64,000 nucleotides of DNA from Salipiger mucosus DSM 16094 (lineage in GTDB: Bacteria; Pseudomonadota; Alphaproteobacteria; Rhodobacterales; Rhodobacteraceae): contig NZ_KE557277.1 in NCBI RefSeq assembly GCF_000442255.1, forward strand, positions 88,836 to 152,835, given 5' to 3'. Of this stretch, positions 48,405 through 56,682 are shown one piece after another (positions within the stretch are counted from its first letter, which is position 1; each line of letters starts with the position of its first letter). The notes beneath the pieces were generated by a model. That model worked only from the letters and a program-made list of their open reading frames with translations. It searched no databases and had not been told where the DNA came from. A program made the position numbers and the translations under genes.

Positions 48405-49277
48405 ATGCAATCCGTGGCCGCCGCCGTGACGATGGTGCGCGAGGACGCCTTTTTCCTGACGGCCTGGCTGCGCCATTACGGCGGCCTGCTGGGCCGCGAG
48501 AACTGCTACGTGGTCAACCACGGTCGCGGCGACGCGGTCGCGCGGCTGGCCGAGGGCTGCAACGTGATCGGCATTCCCGGCGAGCCGCATCCAAACTTCG
48601 ACATGAAGCGCTGGCGGCTGCTGAACGGGCTCGTGCAGGGGCTGCGCAGCTACTACCGGCAGGTCATCGTCGGGGACGTCGACGAGCTGGTGGTTCTGGA
48701 CCCCGAGCGGGGCGGCCTGCTGGAGTTCCTCGCCGAGCAGCCGCTGCGGCGGGTGCTGACGCCGGTGGGGCTCGAGGTCATCCACCGCATCGACATCGAG
48801 ACCGCGCCCGTTGGCGAGACGATCCTCGGCGCGCGCCGGCACGTCCGGCCCGCGCCGCATTACTCCAAGCCCTGCGTGCTGTCGCTCGGAACCAAGATCG
48901 CGCGGGGCGGGCATTTCACGCAGGCCTCGAAGCTCTTCACGCCCGAGGGCCTCTACCTCTTCCACCTCAAGTTCTGCGACTTCGACACCTACGTCGCGAC
49001 CATGGACCGCCGGAACCGCGTGACCGAGGAGGTGGGGGTGGGCGTCAGGGAGGCCGCGATCGGGCGGCACTGGTTTCCCGAGGCGCGGGGCGCGGACCGC
49101 GCCGTCTTCGAGGCGTTCGCGGCGCTCGAGATGCAGGATGGCTTCGATCTCGGCTGGCTTCGCAAGCGGATGCAGCGCAGCTGGAAGCCGCGCGGCGACA
49201 CCGGCTACTGGCAGTTCGACAGGCCGGAGCTGCCGTTGCAATACCGTCTGCCCGAGCGGTTCAACGGCCTGTTCTGA
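48405..49277 (+). CDS. Glycosyltransferase family 2-like protein
   Basis: 290 residues from ATG 48405. AVTMVREDAFFLTAWLRHYG is the typical start of the short GT2-like family, with VIVGDVDELVVLDP holding the Asp-x-Asp metal site. HFTQASKLFTPEGLYLFHLK follows in the acceptor half. No membrane span, so a cytosolic or peripheral enzyme. It may add a sugar to an exopolysaccharide or lipid carrier. Neighbouring sulfotransferase-like gene fits a glycan-decoration role. GAGAGCCGGGCAG upstream contains only a moderate ribosome-binding site. Confidence 0.8.
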   Translation: MQSVAAAVTMVREDAFFLTAWLRHYGGLLGRENCYVVNHGRGDAVARLAEGCNVIGIPGEPHPNFDMKRWRLLNGLVQGLRSYYRQVIVGDVDELVVLDPERGGLLEFLAEQPLRRVLTPVGLEVIHRIDIETAPVGETILGARRHVRPAPHYSKPCVLSLGTKIARGGHFTQASKLFTPEGLYLFHLKFCDFDTYVATMDRRNRVTEEVGVGVREAAIGRHWFPEARGADRAVFEAFAALEMQDGFDLGWLRKRMQRSWKPRGDTGYWQFDRPELPLQYRLPERFNGLF

Positions 49278-49296
49278 CCCGGCGGGGCGGTGCCGA

Positions 49297-49848
49297 TCAC
49301 CTCCCGTTCGACGATGTGAAGGCGGCGGTCGAGAAGTCGATGCCGGGAAAGTTGTCCTGCACGCTGGAGGTCGCCGCGACGATCAGGTCGCGGGAGTTGC
49401 CGTCGAGCATGCCGTAGGCCGCATCGACCACGCTGGGCGGCGTGTGGATCAGCGCGCCCGCGGCGATGACCCCGGCGAGCAGCCCGCCCGAGTTGCGCCG
49501 GTCGGTGCCGCGCCGCAAGACCAGGCGGAAGACGTGCAGCCCTAGCATCACGGCCGAGACCGCCAGCAGTGCGGCGGTCCCGCCCAGGACCCAGTCGCCA
49601 TATTGCGCGGGCAGGCTGCCCTGCCGGAGACTGGCCTCGATCGCCTCGCGATTGCGCGCGACGGTCATCACGAGGTAGGCGGAGCCAAAGCCCGCGAGCA
49701 GATACAGGAAGGGATGTTCCCGGTCCGCGTTCCGACGGGCTTTGCTGCCGGCGCCGCGTGACTGGTCGGCGTTCATCCGACCGAGCCGCGCGTCGAAGTC
49801 GTCACGGGTCATCTTGCGAAACGCAGCCCGTCCTGTGCCTGTCGTCAT
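49297..49848 (-). CDS. Predicted membrane protein of unknown function
   Basis: 183 residues, ATG 49848 preceded by AAGGGAC. The N-terminal ~45 residues are basic and polar. Hydrophobic spans follow at about 46-64 (PFLYLLAGFGSAYLVMTVA), 86-108 (VLGGTAALLAVSAVMLGLHV) and 121-138 (GGLLAGVIAAGALI). The C-terminal ~45 residues are polar with no recognised domain. No family is recognised. It is convergent with the glycosyltransferase across 19 bases. Confidence 0.7.
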   Translation of the reverse strand: MTTGTGRAAFRKMTRDDFDARLGRMNADQSRGAGSKARRNADREHPFLYLLAGFGSAYLVMTVARNREAIEASLRQGSLPAQYGDWVLGGTAALLAVSAVMLGLHVFRLVLRRGTDRRNSGGLLAGVIAAGALIHTPPSVVDAAYGMLDGNSRDLIVAATSSVQDNFPGIDFSTAAFTSSNGR

Positions 49849-50003
49849 GTCCCTTGTCCCTCCAGCCAGAGATCGGCGCCTCCCGCGTTAAGTCCTACGG
49901 AACGAATGTGGCGACATGTGGCGGCGTTTTGGGCAGCGAGACGTTAACACTTTGCCTGATCGACGGGATTTTCAGCAATTCGCCCGGCCGGGCAGGGGCC
50001 GGA

Positions 50004-51395
50004 TCAGTTCTCGCCGTCCGGGCCCGGCGCGATGGCGTCGAGGATGCGCGCCCAGCTGCGGATGCCCTTGTGAAAGCTCTCGAGGTCGTACTTCTCGTTG
50101 GGCGAGTGCATCTGGTCGTCATCCTTGCCCCAACCGACCAGCATCGCGTCCATGTCGAGGTACGTCTTGAAGTAGCCCGCGATCGGTATCGAGCCGCCGC
50201 AGCCGGCCAGGGCCGCCGGGTCGGGCCATTCGTCGGTCAGGGCCTTGCGGGCGGCCTCGAAGGCGGGATGGTCGGTCGATATCTGCGAGGCGGGCGAGTT
50301 GCCGTGCGCCTTGAACTCGAGCTTGCAGTCCTCGGGCACCTGCACGCGCACCCATTCGCGAAAGCTCTCGCGCAGCGCATGCGGGTCCTGCTGGCCCACC
50401 AGCCGGAAGCTGACCTTGGCCGAGGCTTTCGACGGCAGGACCGTCTTGAAGCCCTCGCCGGTGTAGCCGCCGATGATGCCGTTGATCTCGGCGGTGGGAC
50501 GCGACCAGATCATCTCGAGCGCGCTGCGGTCGGCCTCGCCCGCGGGGTTGGCAAGACCCACGTCGCCGAGAAAGGCCCCGTGGTCGAAGTCGAGCGCCTT
50601 CCATTGCTCGGCGATCTCGGCGGGAAGCTCGGGCACGCCGTCGTAGAAGCCCGGCACCTGCACGCGTCCGGTCTCGTCGTGCAGCCCGCCCAGGATCTTG
50701 GTGAGCACGCGGATCGGGTTCATCGCCGGGCCGCCGTACATGCCCGAATGCAGGTCCTTGTCGGGGCCGGTGATCGTGATCTCCTCGCCCAGCAGGCCGC
50801 GCAGCATGGTCATGATCGCGGGTGTCCTGGACTGGAAGAGGCCGGTGTCGCAGATCAGCGCGAGATCGGCTTTCAGCTCCTCGGCATTCTCCTTCATGAA
50901 GGGGATGAGCGAGGGCGAGCCCGATTCCTCCTCGCCCTCGAAGAAGAAGGTGATCTTGCAGGGCATGACCCCATGCACCGCGTGGTAGGCGCGGCAGGCC
51001 TCGACGAAGGTCATGAGCTGGCCCTTGTCGTCGGCGGCGCCGCGGCCGCGGATCACCTTGCCGTTGGGGGTGTCCTCGATGGCCGGGTCGAAGGGCTCGC
51101 GGTCCCAAAGCTCGAGCGGATCGACCGGCTGCACGTCGTAGTGGCCGTAGAACAGCACGTGCGGACCGGCGCCGTCGACATGGCCCACGACCATCGGATG
51201 GCCCGGCGTCGGACGCTTGGAGGCGTCGATGCCCATCGAGGCAAGATCGGCGACCAGCCAGTCGGCGGCGCTGTCGCACTTGTCGGCATAGGCGGGGTCG
51301 GTCGAGATCGAGGGGATTCGCAGCAGTTCGAGCAGGCGCTCGGTGGCGGCGGGCAGCTCGGCGTCGATGCGGGCGAGAACGGTGTCGAGAGACAT
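50004..51395 (-). CDS. M20 family dipeptidase
   Basis: 463 residues, ATG 51395 after AAGGAGCC. Metal motifs: FYGHYDVQPVDP, GRGAADDKGQ, FEGEEESGSPS, and a late DQMHSPNEKYDL with the final His. The dimerisation/lid domain contains TGPDKDLHSGMYGG. This is the M20A/PepV-CNDP-like dipeptidase group (~460 residues), distinct from the two M20 enzymes of the catabolic island. Cytosolic; likely general dipeptide turnover. About 95 bases separate it from the 5' part of the SMR-like gene. Confidence 0.9.
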   Translation of the reverse strand: MSLDTVLARIDAELPAATERLLELLRIPSISTDPAYADKCDSAADWLVADLASMGIDASKRPTPGHPMVVGHVDGAGPHVLFYGHYDVQPVDPLELWDREPFDPAIEDTPNGKVIRGRGAADDKGQLMTFVEACRAYHAVHGVMPCKITFFFEGEEESGSPSLIPFMKENAEELKADLALICDTGLFQSRTPAIMTMLRGLLGEEITITGPDKDLHSGMYGGPAMNPIRVLTKILGGLHDETGRVQVPGFYDGVPELPAEIAEQWKALDFDHGAFLGDVGLANPAGEADRSALEMIWSRPTAEINGIIGGYTGEGFKTVLPSKASAKVSFRLVGQQDPHALRESFREWVRVQVPEDCKLEFKAHGNSPASQISTDHPAFEAARKALTDEWPDPAALAGCGGSIPIAGYFKTYLDMDAMLVGWGKDDDQMHSPNEKYDLESFHKGIRSWARILDAIAPGPDGEN

Positions 51396-51544
51396 TCGCG
51401 GGCTCCTTCACGGGGGATTGACCGCGACCCTACCAGCGCCCGCCGGACTGTCCATAGCAGCGGCGCCCGGGGGCGTCCGGGCCCCGCGCCGGCCTGGAGC
51501 GTCACGACCGCGAGACCGATCAGCACCAGCCCCGCACCAAGCGC

Positions 51545-51826
51545 CTAGCGCAGGTCCAGGCCCTCGCCGATCCATGCGGCGTATAGAAGCACCACCAGCG
51601 TCTCGACCGCGACGATGGCGATGTAGATCATCGACAGCCCGGTGCGTCGCAAAAGAAGGACTTCGGCCAGTGCAGCTGCAAGAAAACCGAACATTATCAA
51701 TGATATGTCGAAAGGTGCCACGCCTGCGGTGGCCAGTTTCATGCCCACGGTCGCCAGTGCGTAGCCAGGCGCGGTCGCCACGATCAGAGCCGGAGCGGGG
51801 AGGTGCGCGAAAACCGCGGTTTGCAT
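51545..51826 (-). CDS. SMR-like small transporter, apparently truncated by an in-frame TAG
   Basis: 93 residues from ATG 51826 (AAGG 9 bases upstream), with three hydrophobic spans (APALIVATAPGYALATVG, ISLIMFGFLAAALAEVLLL, IYIAIVAVETLVVLLYAAW) and a terminal GEGLDLR. After the TAG (51547-51545) the same frame continues ALGAGLVLIGLAVVTLQ, which matches the fourth span of small-multidrug-resistance or EamA-type proteins. CAG to TAG would explain the truncation. No in-frame stop follows promptly, so the 3' end is also altered. It is either a decaying gene or an unusual three-span protein. It is divergent from hemA. Confidence 0.6.
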   Translation of the reverse strand: MQTAVFAHLPAPALIVATAPGYALATVGMKLATAGVAPFDISLIMFGFLAAALAEVLLLRRTGLSMIYIAIVAVETLVVLLYAAWIGEGLDLR

Positions 51827-52004
51827 CGGGAAAACCTTGTAAATGGCGGGCGTCTGCAACAGGTGGAGCGATGCGGAGCTCGTTTGAAAAGTCGGGACAG
51901 GTCAATGAATTGGGTGGATAGTGAGCGCATCGGCGCACCTTGGCGAGTATCGGAAACCCGATCCTGCGGAAACCGGGGCCGCCATGCGTTGCGATCCGAA
52001 AGTC

Positions 52005-52018
52005 TTGATGCAAATCAA
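52005..52018. promoter_or_regulatory. FNR/FnrL-type binding site upstream of hemA
   Basis: TTGATGCAAATCAA is a perfect TTGAT-N4-ATCAA site. Its centre is ~42 bases before a start site predicted from TAAACC (52042-52047), the position of a class II FNR activator. Related Rhodobacter hemA genes are known FnrL targets. It lies in the 330-base gap between the SMR-like gene and hemA, which holds no other gene. Confidence 0.8.
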
Positions 52019-52156
52019 TGCCGCGACCTTTAGTTTCCTTCTAAACCGTAGACATGTAGACCCGTGAGCGTTATCCATTCACAAACTTGAATGAGGGTGC
52101 CCACACCCCGAAGATGCCGCTCAACGCAGCGGCCGAAGACCCAGGAGGAACCCCAG

Positions 52157-53380
52157 GTGGATTACACCGCGACACTCGATCAGGCGCTTGCCCGCCTGCA
52201 CGACGAAGGCCGCTATCGCACCTTCATCGACATCGAACGCAAGATGGGCCAGTTCCCGCATGCGACCTGGCGCAAGCCCGACGGAAGCGAGCAGCCGATC
52301 ACCGTGTGGTGCGGCAACGACTACCTCGGGATGGGGCAGCACCCGGCGGTTCTTGCCGCCATGCACGAGGCCATCGACGCCACCGGCGCGGGCTCGGGCG
52401 GGACGCGCAACATCTCGGGCACCACGGTCTACCACAAACGGCTCGAGGCCGAGATCGCCGACCTGCACGGCAAGGAGCAGGCGCTGGTCTTTTCCTCGGC
52501 CTACATCGCCAACGACGCGACGCTCTCGACCCTGCCGCGGCTGTTCCCCGGGCTCATCATCTATTCCGACGCGCTGAATCACGCCTCGATGATCGAGGGG
52601 ATCAAGCGGAACGGCGGCGACAAGCGCATCTTCCGGCACAACGACGTGGCCCACCTGCGCGAATTGCTCGAGGCCGACGATCCGGCGGCGCCCAAGCTGA
52701 TCGCCTTTGAATCGGTCTACTCGATGGACGGCGACTTCGGCCCCATCGCCGAGATCTGCGACCTGGCCGAAGAATTCGGCGCGCTGACCTACCTGGACGA
52801 GGTGCACGCCGTGGGCATGTACGGCCCCCGCGGCGGCGGCGTGGCCGAGCGCGACCGGCTGATGCACCGCGTGGACATCATCAACGGCACGCTGGGCAAG
52901 GCCTTCGGTGTCTTCGGCGGCTACATCGCGGCCAGCGAAAAGATGTGTGATGCCGTGCGCTCCTACGCGCCGGGCTTCATCTTCACCACCTCGCTGCCGC
53001 CGACGGTCGCGGCGGGCGCGGCGGCCTCGATCGCGCACCTCAAGACCGACCAGGCGCTGCGCGAGCAGCACCAGACCCAGGCCAAGATCCTCAAGACCCG
53101 CCTCAAGGGCATGGGCATGCCGCTGATCGACCACGGCAGCCACATCGTGCCGGTGATCGTGGGGGATCCGGTGCACACCAAGCAGCTCTCGGACATGCTG
53201 CTCGATGGCTATGGAATCTACGTGCAGCCGATCAACTTCCCGACCGTGCCGCGCGGCACCGAGCGGCTGCGTTTCACGCCCTCGCCGGTGCACGGCCCGC
53301 GCGAGATGGACCACCTGATCCGGGCGATGGACGAGCTCTGGTCGCACTGCGCGCTCAACCGTCAGGAACTCAGCGCCTGA
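52157..53380 (+). CDS. hemA: 5-aminolevulinate synthase HemA
   Basis: 407 residues from GTG 52157, set by AGGAGGAA (52143-52150) 6 bases upstream and by the family start [23 protein letters not shown] alpha-oxoamine synthase motifs: [61 protein letters not shown], and [15 protein letters not shown] with the PLP Lys. It condenses glycine and succinyl-CoA in the C4 pathway to haem and tetrapyrroles. The protein is very similar in order to Rhodobacter HemA. Oxygen-responsive control is indicated by the FNR site, and a strong terminator follows. Confidence 0.97.
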   Translation: MDYTATLDQALARLHDEGRYRTFIDIERKMGQFPHATWRKPDGSEQPITVWCGNDYLGMGQHPAVLAAMHEAIDATGAGSGGTRNISGTTVYHKRLEAEIADLHGKEQALVFSSAYIANDATLSTLPRLFPGLIIYSDALNHASMIEGIKRNGGDKRIFRHNDVAHLRELLEADDPAAPKLIAFESVYSMDGDFGPIAEICDLAEEFGALTYLDEVHAVGMYGPRGGGVAERDRLMHRVDIINGTLGKAFGVFGGYIAASEKMCDAVRSYAPGFIFTTSLPPTVAAGAAASIAHLKTDQALREQHQTQAKILKTRLKGMGMPLIDHGSHIVPVIVGDPVHTKQLSDMLLDGYGIYVQPINFPTVPRGTERLRFTPSPVHGPREMDHLIRAMDELWSHCALNRQELSA

Positions 53381-53406
53381 GCGCTGCAATCATTGCGATT
53401 TCCGGC

Positions 53407-53432
53407 AAAACGCCCCCGCGAGGGGGCGTTTT
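53407..53432 (+). terminator. Rho-independent terminator after hemA
   Basis: AAAACGCCCCC (53407-53417), GCGA loop, GGGGGCGTTTT (53422-53432). The arms are perfectly complementary over 11 bases and end in TTTT, 26 bases after the hemA stop. A-tract symmetry could make it bidirectional. Confidence 0.93.
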
Positions 53433-53707
53433 CGTTGTGCCGAGGAGCGCGGAAACCGGGCTGCCGCTTTTCCGTGCAGCCTGAAAGGTCCACGAACCTC
53501 AGCGGCTTGCTTGGTGAACTTCATGTAACGGGAGTTTGAGGTCCTGCGCGCCGTCTGCGCAGAACGGCGCTTATCCCCGTGGAATTCCTGCAAATGCTGT
53601 TGTGATGTGCTAACGTTCTATCAATAAGACCCGCAGCGCGAATCGCGTGATCGCGGAAGCGTGGTCAGGCAGGTTAAGGTCGGGATAGCGGTAACGGGGC
53701 AGAGCGG
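53433..53707. other. Intergenic region between hemA terminator and the RodZ-like gene
   Basis: 275 bases with no convincing gene. TGCTAACGTTCTATC near 53609-53623 contains -10-like sequence and probably belongs to the promoter of the gene at 53708. The remaining sequence shows no repeat or RNA signature. Confidence 0.5.
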
Positions 53708-55396
53708 ATGATCGGGCGAAAATCCCCTCGCAAAGCTGGGACGGACGAGATCGTGGAAGACGCACCGCGCGGCTTTGACGATTTTGCGCTGCGCCTCGGC
53801 GACGTGATGCGCGGCGAGCGCGCGACCATGGGCAAGAGCCTGCTGGACGTGCAGCGCGAGTTGCGGATCAAGGCAAGCTACATCGCCGCGATCGAGAACT
53901 GCGATCCCTCTGCTTTCGACACGCCCGGCTTCATCGCCGGCTACGTCCGGTCCTACGCGCGCTACCTCGGCATGGACCCCGACGAGTGCTTTGCCGAATT
54001 CTGTGCCGAGAGCGGCTTTTCCGTCGCGCACGGCATGTCGTCCAAGGCCTCGACGATCCGCAAGCCCGACGTTGAAGGACCGCCGCGCCCGGCGGCCCGC
54101 GATCCCTTCGAGGAGCCGCGCATGCCCTTCGCCCCGGCGGGCGAGTCGGTCTTTTCCCGCATCGAGCCCGGCGCCATCGGGTCTCTGCTGGTGCTGGTCG
54201 CGCTGATCGGCGGGATCGGCTACGGCGGCTGGGCCGTGTTGCGCGAGGTGCAGCGCGTGCAGCTTGCGCCGGTGGACCAGACGCCCGTGGTGCTGAGCGA
54301 TCTCGATCCGCTCGAGGGGGCCTCGGCCTCGGACACGGCCGAGGATTCCGCCACCGAGACCGCAAGCGCCGACGCGGCCGGCCCGTTCTCGCCGCCCTCG
54401 GGCGAGGTCTATGACCGGCTCTACCGGCCGCAGGCGCTGGACGTTCCCGTCCTGGTGGCCCGCGACGCGCCGATCTCGTCGCTCGATCCCGACACGGTTG
54501 GCGCCTTCGCCAGCGCGGGCTCCCGCCGGCTCCCCGAGCCCGGTCCGGACCCCGACGGCAGCGAGTCGCGCGGCATGGCCACGATCGCGGGTGCCATGCA
54601 GGGCGCCTTGGGCGGCGTTTCGGACGGGGTCCTCGCCCCGGCCCTCGCGGGGGATCGCGTGACGCTTGTGGCGGTCCGTCCGGCCTGGGTGCGCGTGCGC
54701 GGCGACGACGGCGGCGTGATCTACGAGCGCGTCATGCAACCGGGCGAAACCTGGACGGCACCCGCCGGCGAGAGCGAGCCCACGCTCAACGTCGGCGAAT
54801 CCGGCGCGCTCTACTTTGCCATGAACGGCACGACTTACGGCCCGGCGGGCCGGGCGGGCGTGGTGACCAGCGACCTGCCGCTGGTATCCGACGTGCTTGC
54901 GGCCACCTACAGCCGTGCCGACCGTTCGGCCGACGACGACCTGTCGCGGGTGCTGGCCGACCTCGGCCAGCGCGAGGTGCAGCCCGAGCGGACGCTGGCC
55001 TCGGCCGAAAGCGCGAACGGCGCGACGCCCACCATGCCCAAGGTGCTCGAAGACGGCACGCAGGGCGTGATGATGATCGCCGTGCGTCCCTCGTGGGTGC
55101 GCGTTCGCGCGGCCGACGGGTCGGTCATCTTCGAGGGCATCATGAACGCGGGCGATACCTGGACCGCGCCCAACACGCAGGAGCCGCCGACCCTGCGCAC
55201 CGGCGAGGCGGGCGCGATCTACTTCGCCGCGGCCGGGCAAACCTACGGTCCCGCGGGCGGCACGGGCGAGATCAAGGACGACCTGGCCCTTTCGGTGACG
55301 CATCTTACCCGGTCCTACGAACTGGCCGATGCCACGCAGGATTCGGACCTCGAGCGCGTCGTGGCCGAGCTCGAGTCCGTTTCGACCCGAAATTGA
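53708..55396 (+). CDS. RodZ-like protein: cytoplasmic HTH, one membrane span, two tandem DUF4115-type domains
   Basis: 562 residues, ATG 53708. HTH of the RodZ type (GDVMRGERATMGKSLLDVQR, IKASYIAAIENCDPSAFDTP) occupies residues ~30-110. A membrane span (IGSLLVLVALIGGIGYGGWA) lies near 155-175. The periplasmic part holds two copies of the same module, ~318-395 and ~455-530: VAVRPAWVRVRGDDGGVIYE and IAVRPSWVRVRAADGSVIFE, each with GETWTAP or GDTWTAP and an LYFAMNG or IYFAAAG strand. RodZ links MreB to the elongasome; this tandem form is longer than enterobacterial RodZ (~340). It precedes ispG, as in many Rhodobacterales. Confidence 0.85.
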   Translation: MIGRKSPRKAGTDEIVEDAPRGFDDFALRLGDVMRGERATMGKSLLDVQRELRIKASYIAAIENCDPSAFDTPGFIAGYVRSYARYLGMDPDECFAEFCAESGFSVAHGMSSKASTIRKPDVEGPPRPAARDPFEEPRMPFAPAGESVFSRIEPGAIGSLLVLVALIGGIGYGGWAVLREVQRVQLAPVDQTPVVLSDLDPLEGASASDTAEDSATETASADAAGPFSPPSGEVYDRLYRPQALDVPVLVARDAPISSLDPDTVGAFASAGSRRLPEPGPDPDGSESRGMATIAGAMQGALGGVSDGVLAPALAGDRVTLVAVRPAWVRVRGDDGGVIYERVMQPGETWTAPAGESEPTLNVGESGALYFAMNGTTYGPAGRAGVVTSDLPLVSDVLAATYSRADRSADDDLSRVLADLGQREVQPERTLASAESANGATPTMPKVLEDGTQGVMMIAVRPSWVRVRAADGSVIFEGIMNAGDTWTAPNTQEPPTLRTGEAGAIYFAAAGQTYGPAGGTGEIKDDLALSVTHLTRSYELADATQDSDLERVVAELESVSTRN

Positions 55397-55544
55397 ACGT
55401 GGCCGACCGGCTTTCCGGTCGCGTAGACTTGTCTTGGCGTCGCGTTCGATTCTTGGCATGCGTGCCGATGAATTCGGTGACCCCGCGACATAGATCCGCT
55501 ATGCGTGGACACGACAAGATTGCGCCCTCGGAGGGGCAGACTGA

Positions 55545-56678
55545 ATGAGCCATAACCCGATCCGGCCCTGGCGCAGCATCGAGCGCCGCAAGTCGCGTCA
55601 GATCATGGTGGGCTCCGTCCCGGTGGGCGGCGATGCCCCGATCTCGGTCCAGACGATGACCAACACCGCGACGACCGACATTCCCGGCACCATCTCGCAG
55701 GTGCAGCGCGCGGCCGAGGCCGGCGCCGACATCGTGCGCGTCTCGGTGCCCGACGAGGACAGCTCGCGCGCGCTGAAGGAGATCGTGCGCGAAAGCCCGG
55801 TGCCGATCGTCGCGGACATCCACTTCCACTACAAGCGCGGGATCGAGGCCGCCGAGGCCGGCGCCGCCTGCCTGCGCATCAATCCCGGCAACATCGGCAG
55901 CCAGGACCGCGTGCGCGAGGTCATCTGGGCCGCCCGCGACAACGGCTGTTCGATGCGCATCGGCGTGAACGGCGGGAGCCTCGAGCGGCACCTGCTGGAA
56001 AAATACGGCGAGCCGTGCCCGGAGGCGATGGTCGAAAGCGCGCTCGACCATATCCGCATTCTCGAGGACAACGACTTCCACGAGTTCAAGATCAGCGTGA
56101 AGGCCTCGGACGTGTTCCTGTCCTCGGCCGCCTACATGGGCCTCGCGGAGGCGACGGACAAACCCATTCACCTCGGCATCACCGAGGCGGGCGGCCTGAC
56201 CTCGGGCACGATCAAGAGCTCCATCGGGCTGGGCCAGCTTCTGTGGATGGGCATCGGCGACACGCTGCGCGTGAGCCTCTCGGCCGATCCGGTCGAGGAG
56301 ATCAAGGTCGGCTACGAGATCCTCAAATCGCTCGGTCTGCGCCACCGCGGCGTGAACATCATCTCCTGCCCCTCCTGCGCGCGGCAGGGCTTCGACGTGA
56401 TCAAGACCGTCGAGAAACTCGAGGAGCGCCTGGAACACATAAAGACCCCGATGAGCCTTTCGATCATCGGCTGCGTGGTGAACGGTCCGGGCGAGGCGCT
56501 GATGACCGACGTGGGTTTTACCGGAGGGGGCGCCGGCAGCGGCATGGTCTACCTGGCGGGCAAGGCCAGCCACAAGATGTCGAACGACCAGATGATCGAC
56601 CACATCGTCGAAGAGGTCGAGAAGAAGGCTGCCGAGCTCGAGGCCGACAACGGCCAAGCGCCGCAGGCTGCGGAGTGA
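55545..56678 (+). CDS. ispG: 4-hydroxy-3-methylbut-2-en-1-yl diphosphate synthase IspG (GcpE)
   Basis: 377 residues, ATG 55545. Conserved: [51 protein letters not shown], and the [4Fe-4S] ligands in [14 protein letters not shown] and [12 protein letters not shown]. It catalyses the penultimate step of the methylerythritol phosphate isoprenoid pathway using ferredoxin or flavodoxin electrons. Length matches bacterial IspG without the chloroplast insert. The histidine-kinase gene starts 4 bases after its stop. Confidence 0.97.
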   Translation: MSHNPIRPWRSIERRKSRQIMVGSVPVGGDAPISVQTMTNTATTDIPGTISQVQRAAEAGADIVRVSVPDEDSSRALKEIVRESPVPIVADIHFHYKRGIEAAEAGAACLRINPGNIGSQDRVREVIWAARDNGCSMRIGVNGGSLERHLLEKYGEPCPEAMVESALDHIRILEDNDFHEFKISVKASDVFLSSAAYMGLAEATDKPIHLGITEAGGLTSGTIKSSIGLGQLLWMGIGDTLRVSLSADPVEEIKVGYEILKSLGLRHRGVNIISCPSCARQGFDVIKTVEKLEERLEHIKTPMSLSIIGCVVNGPGEALMTDVGFTGGGAGSGMVYLAGKASHKMSNDQMIDHIVEEVEKKAAELEADNGQAPQAAE

Positions 56679-56682
56679 CCGA

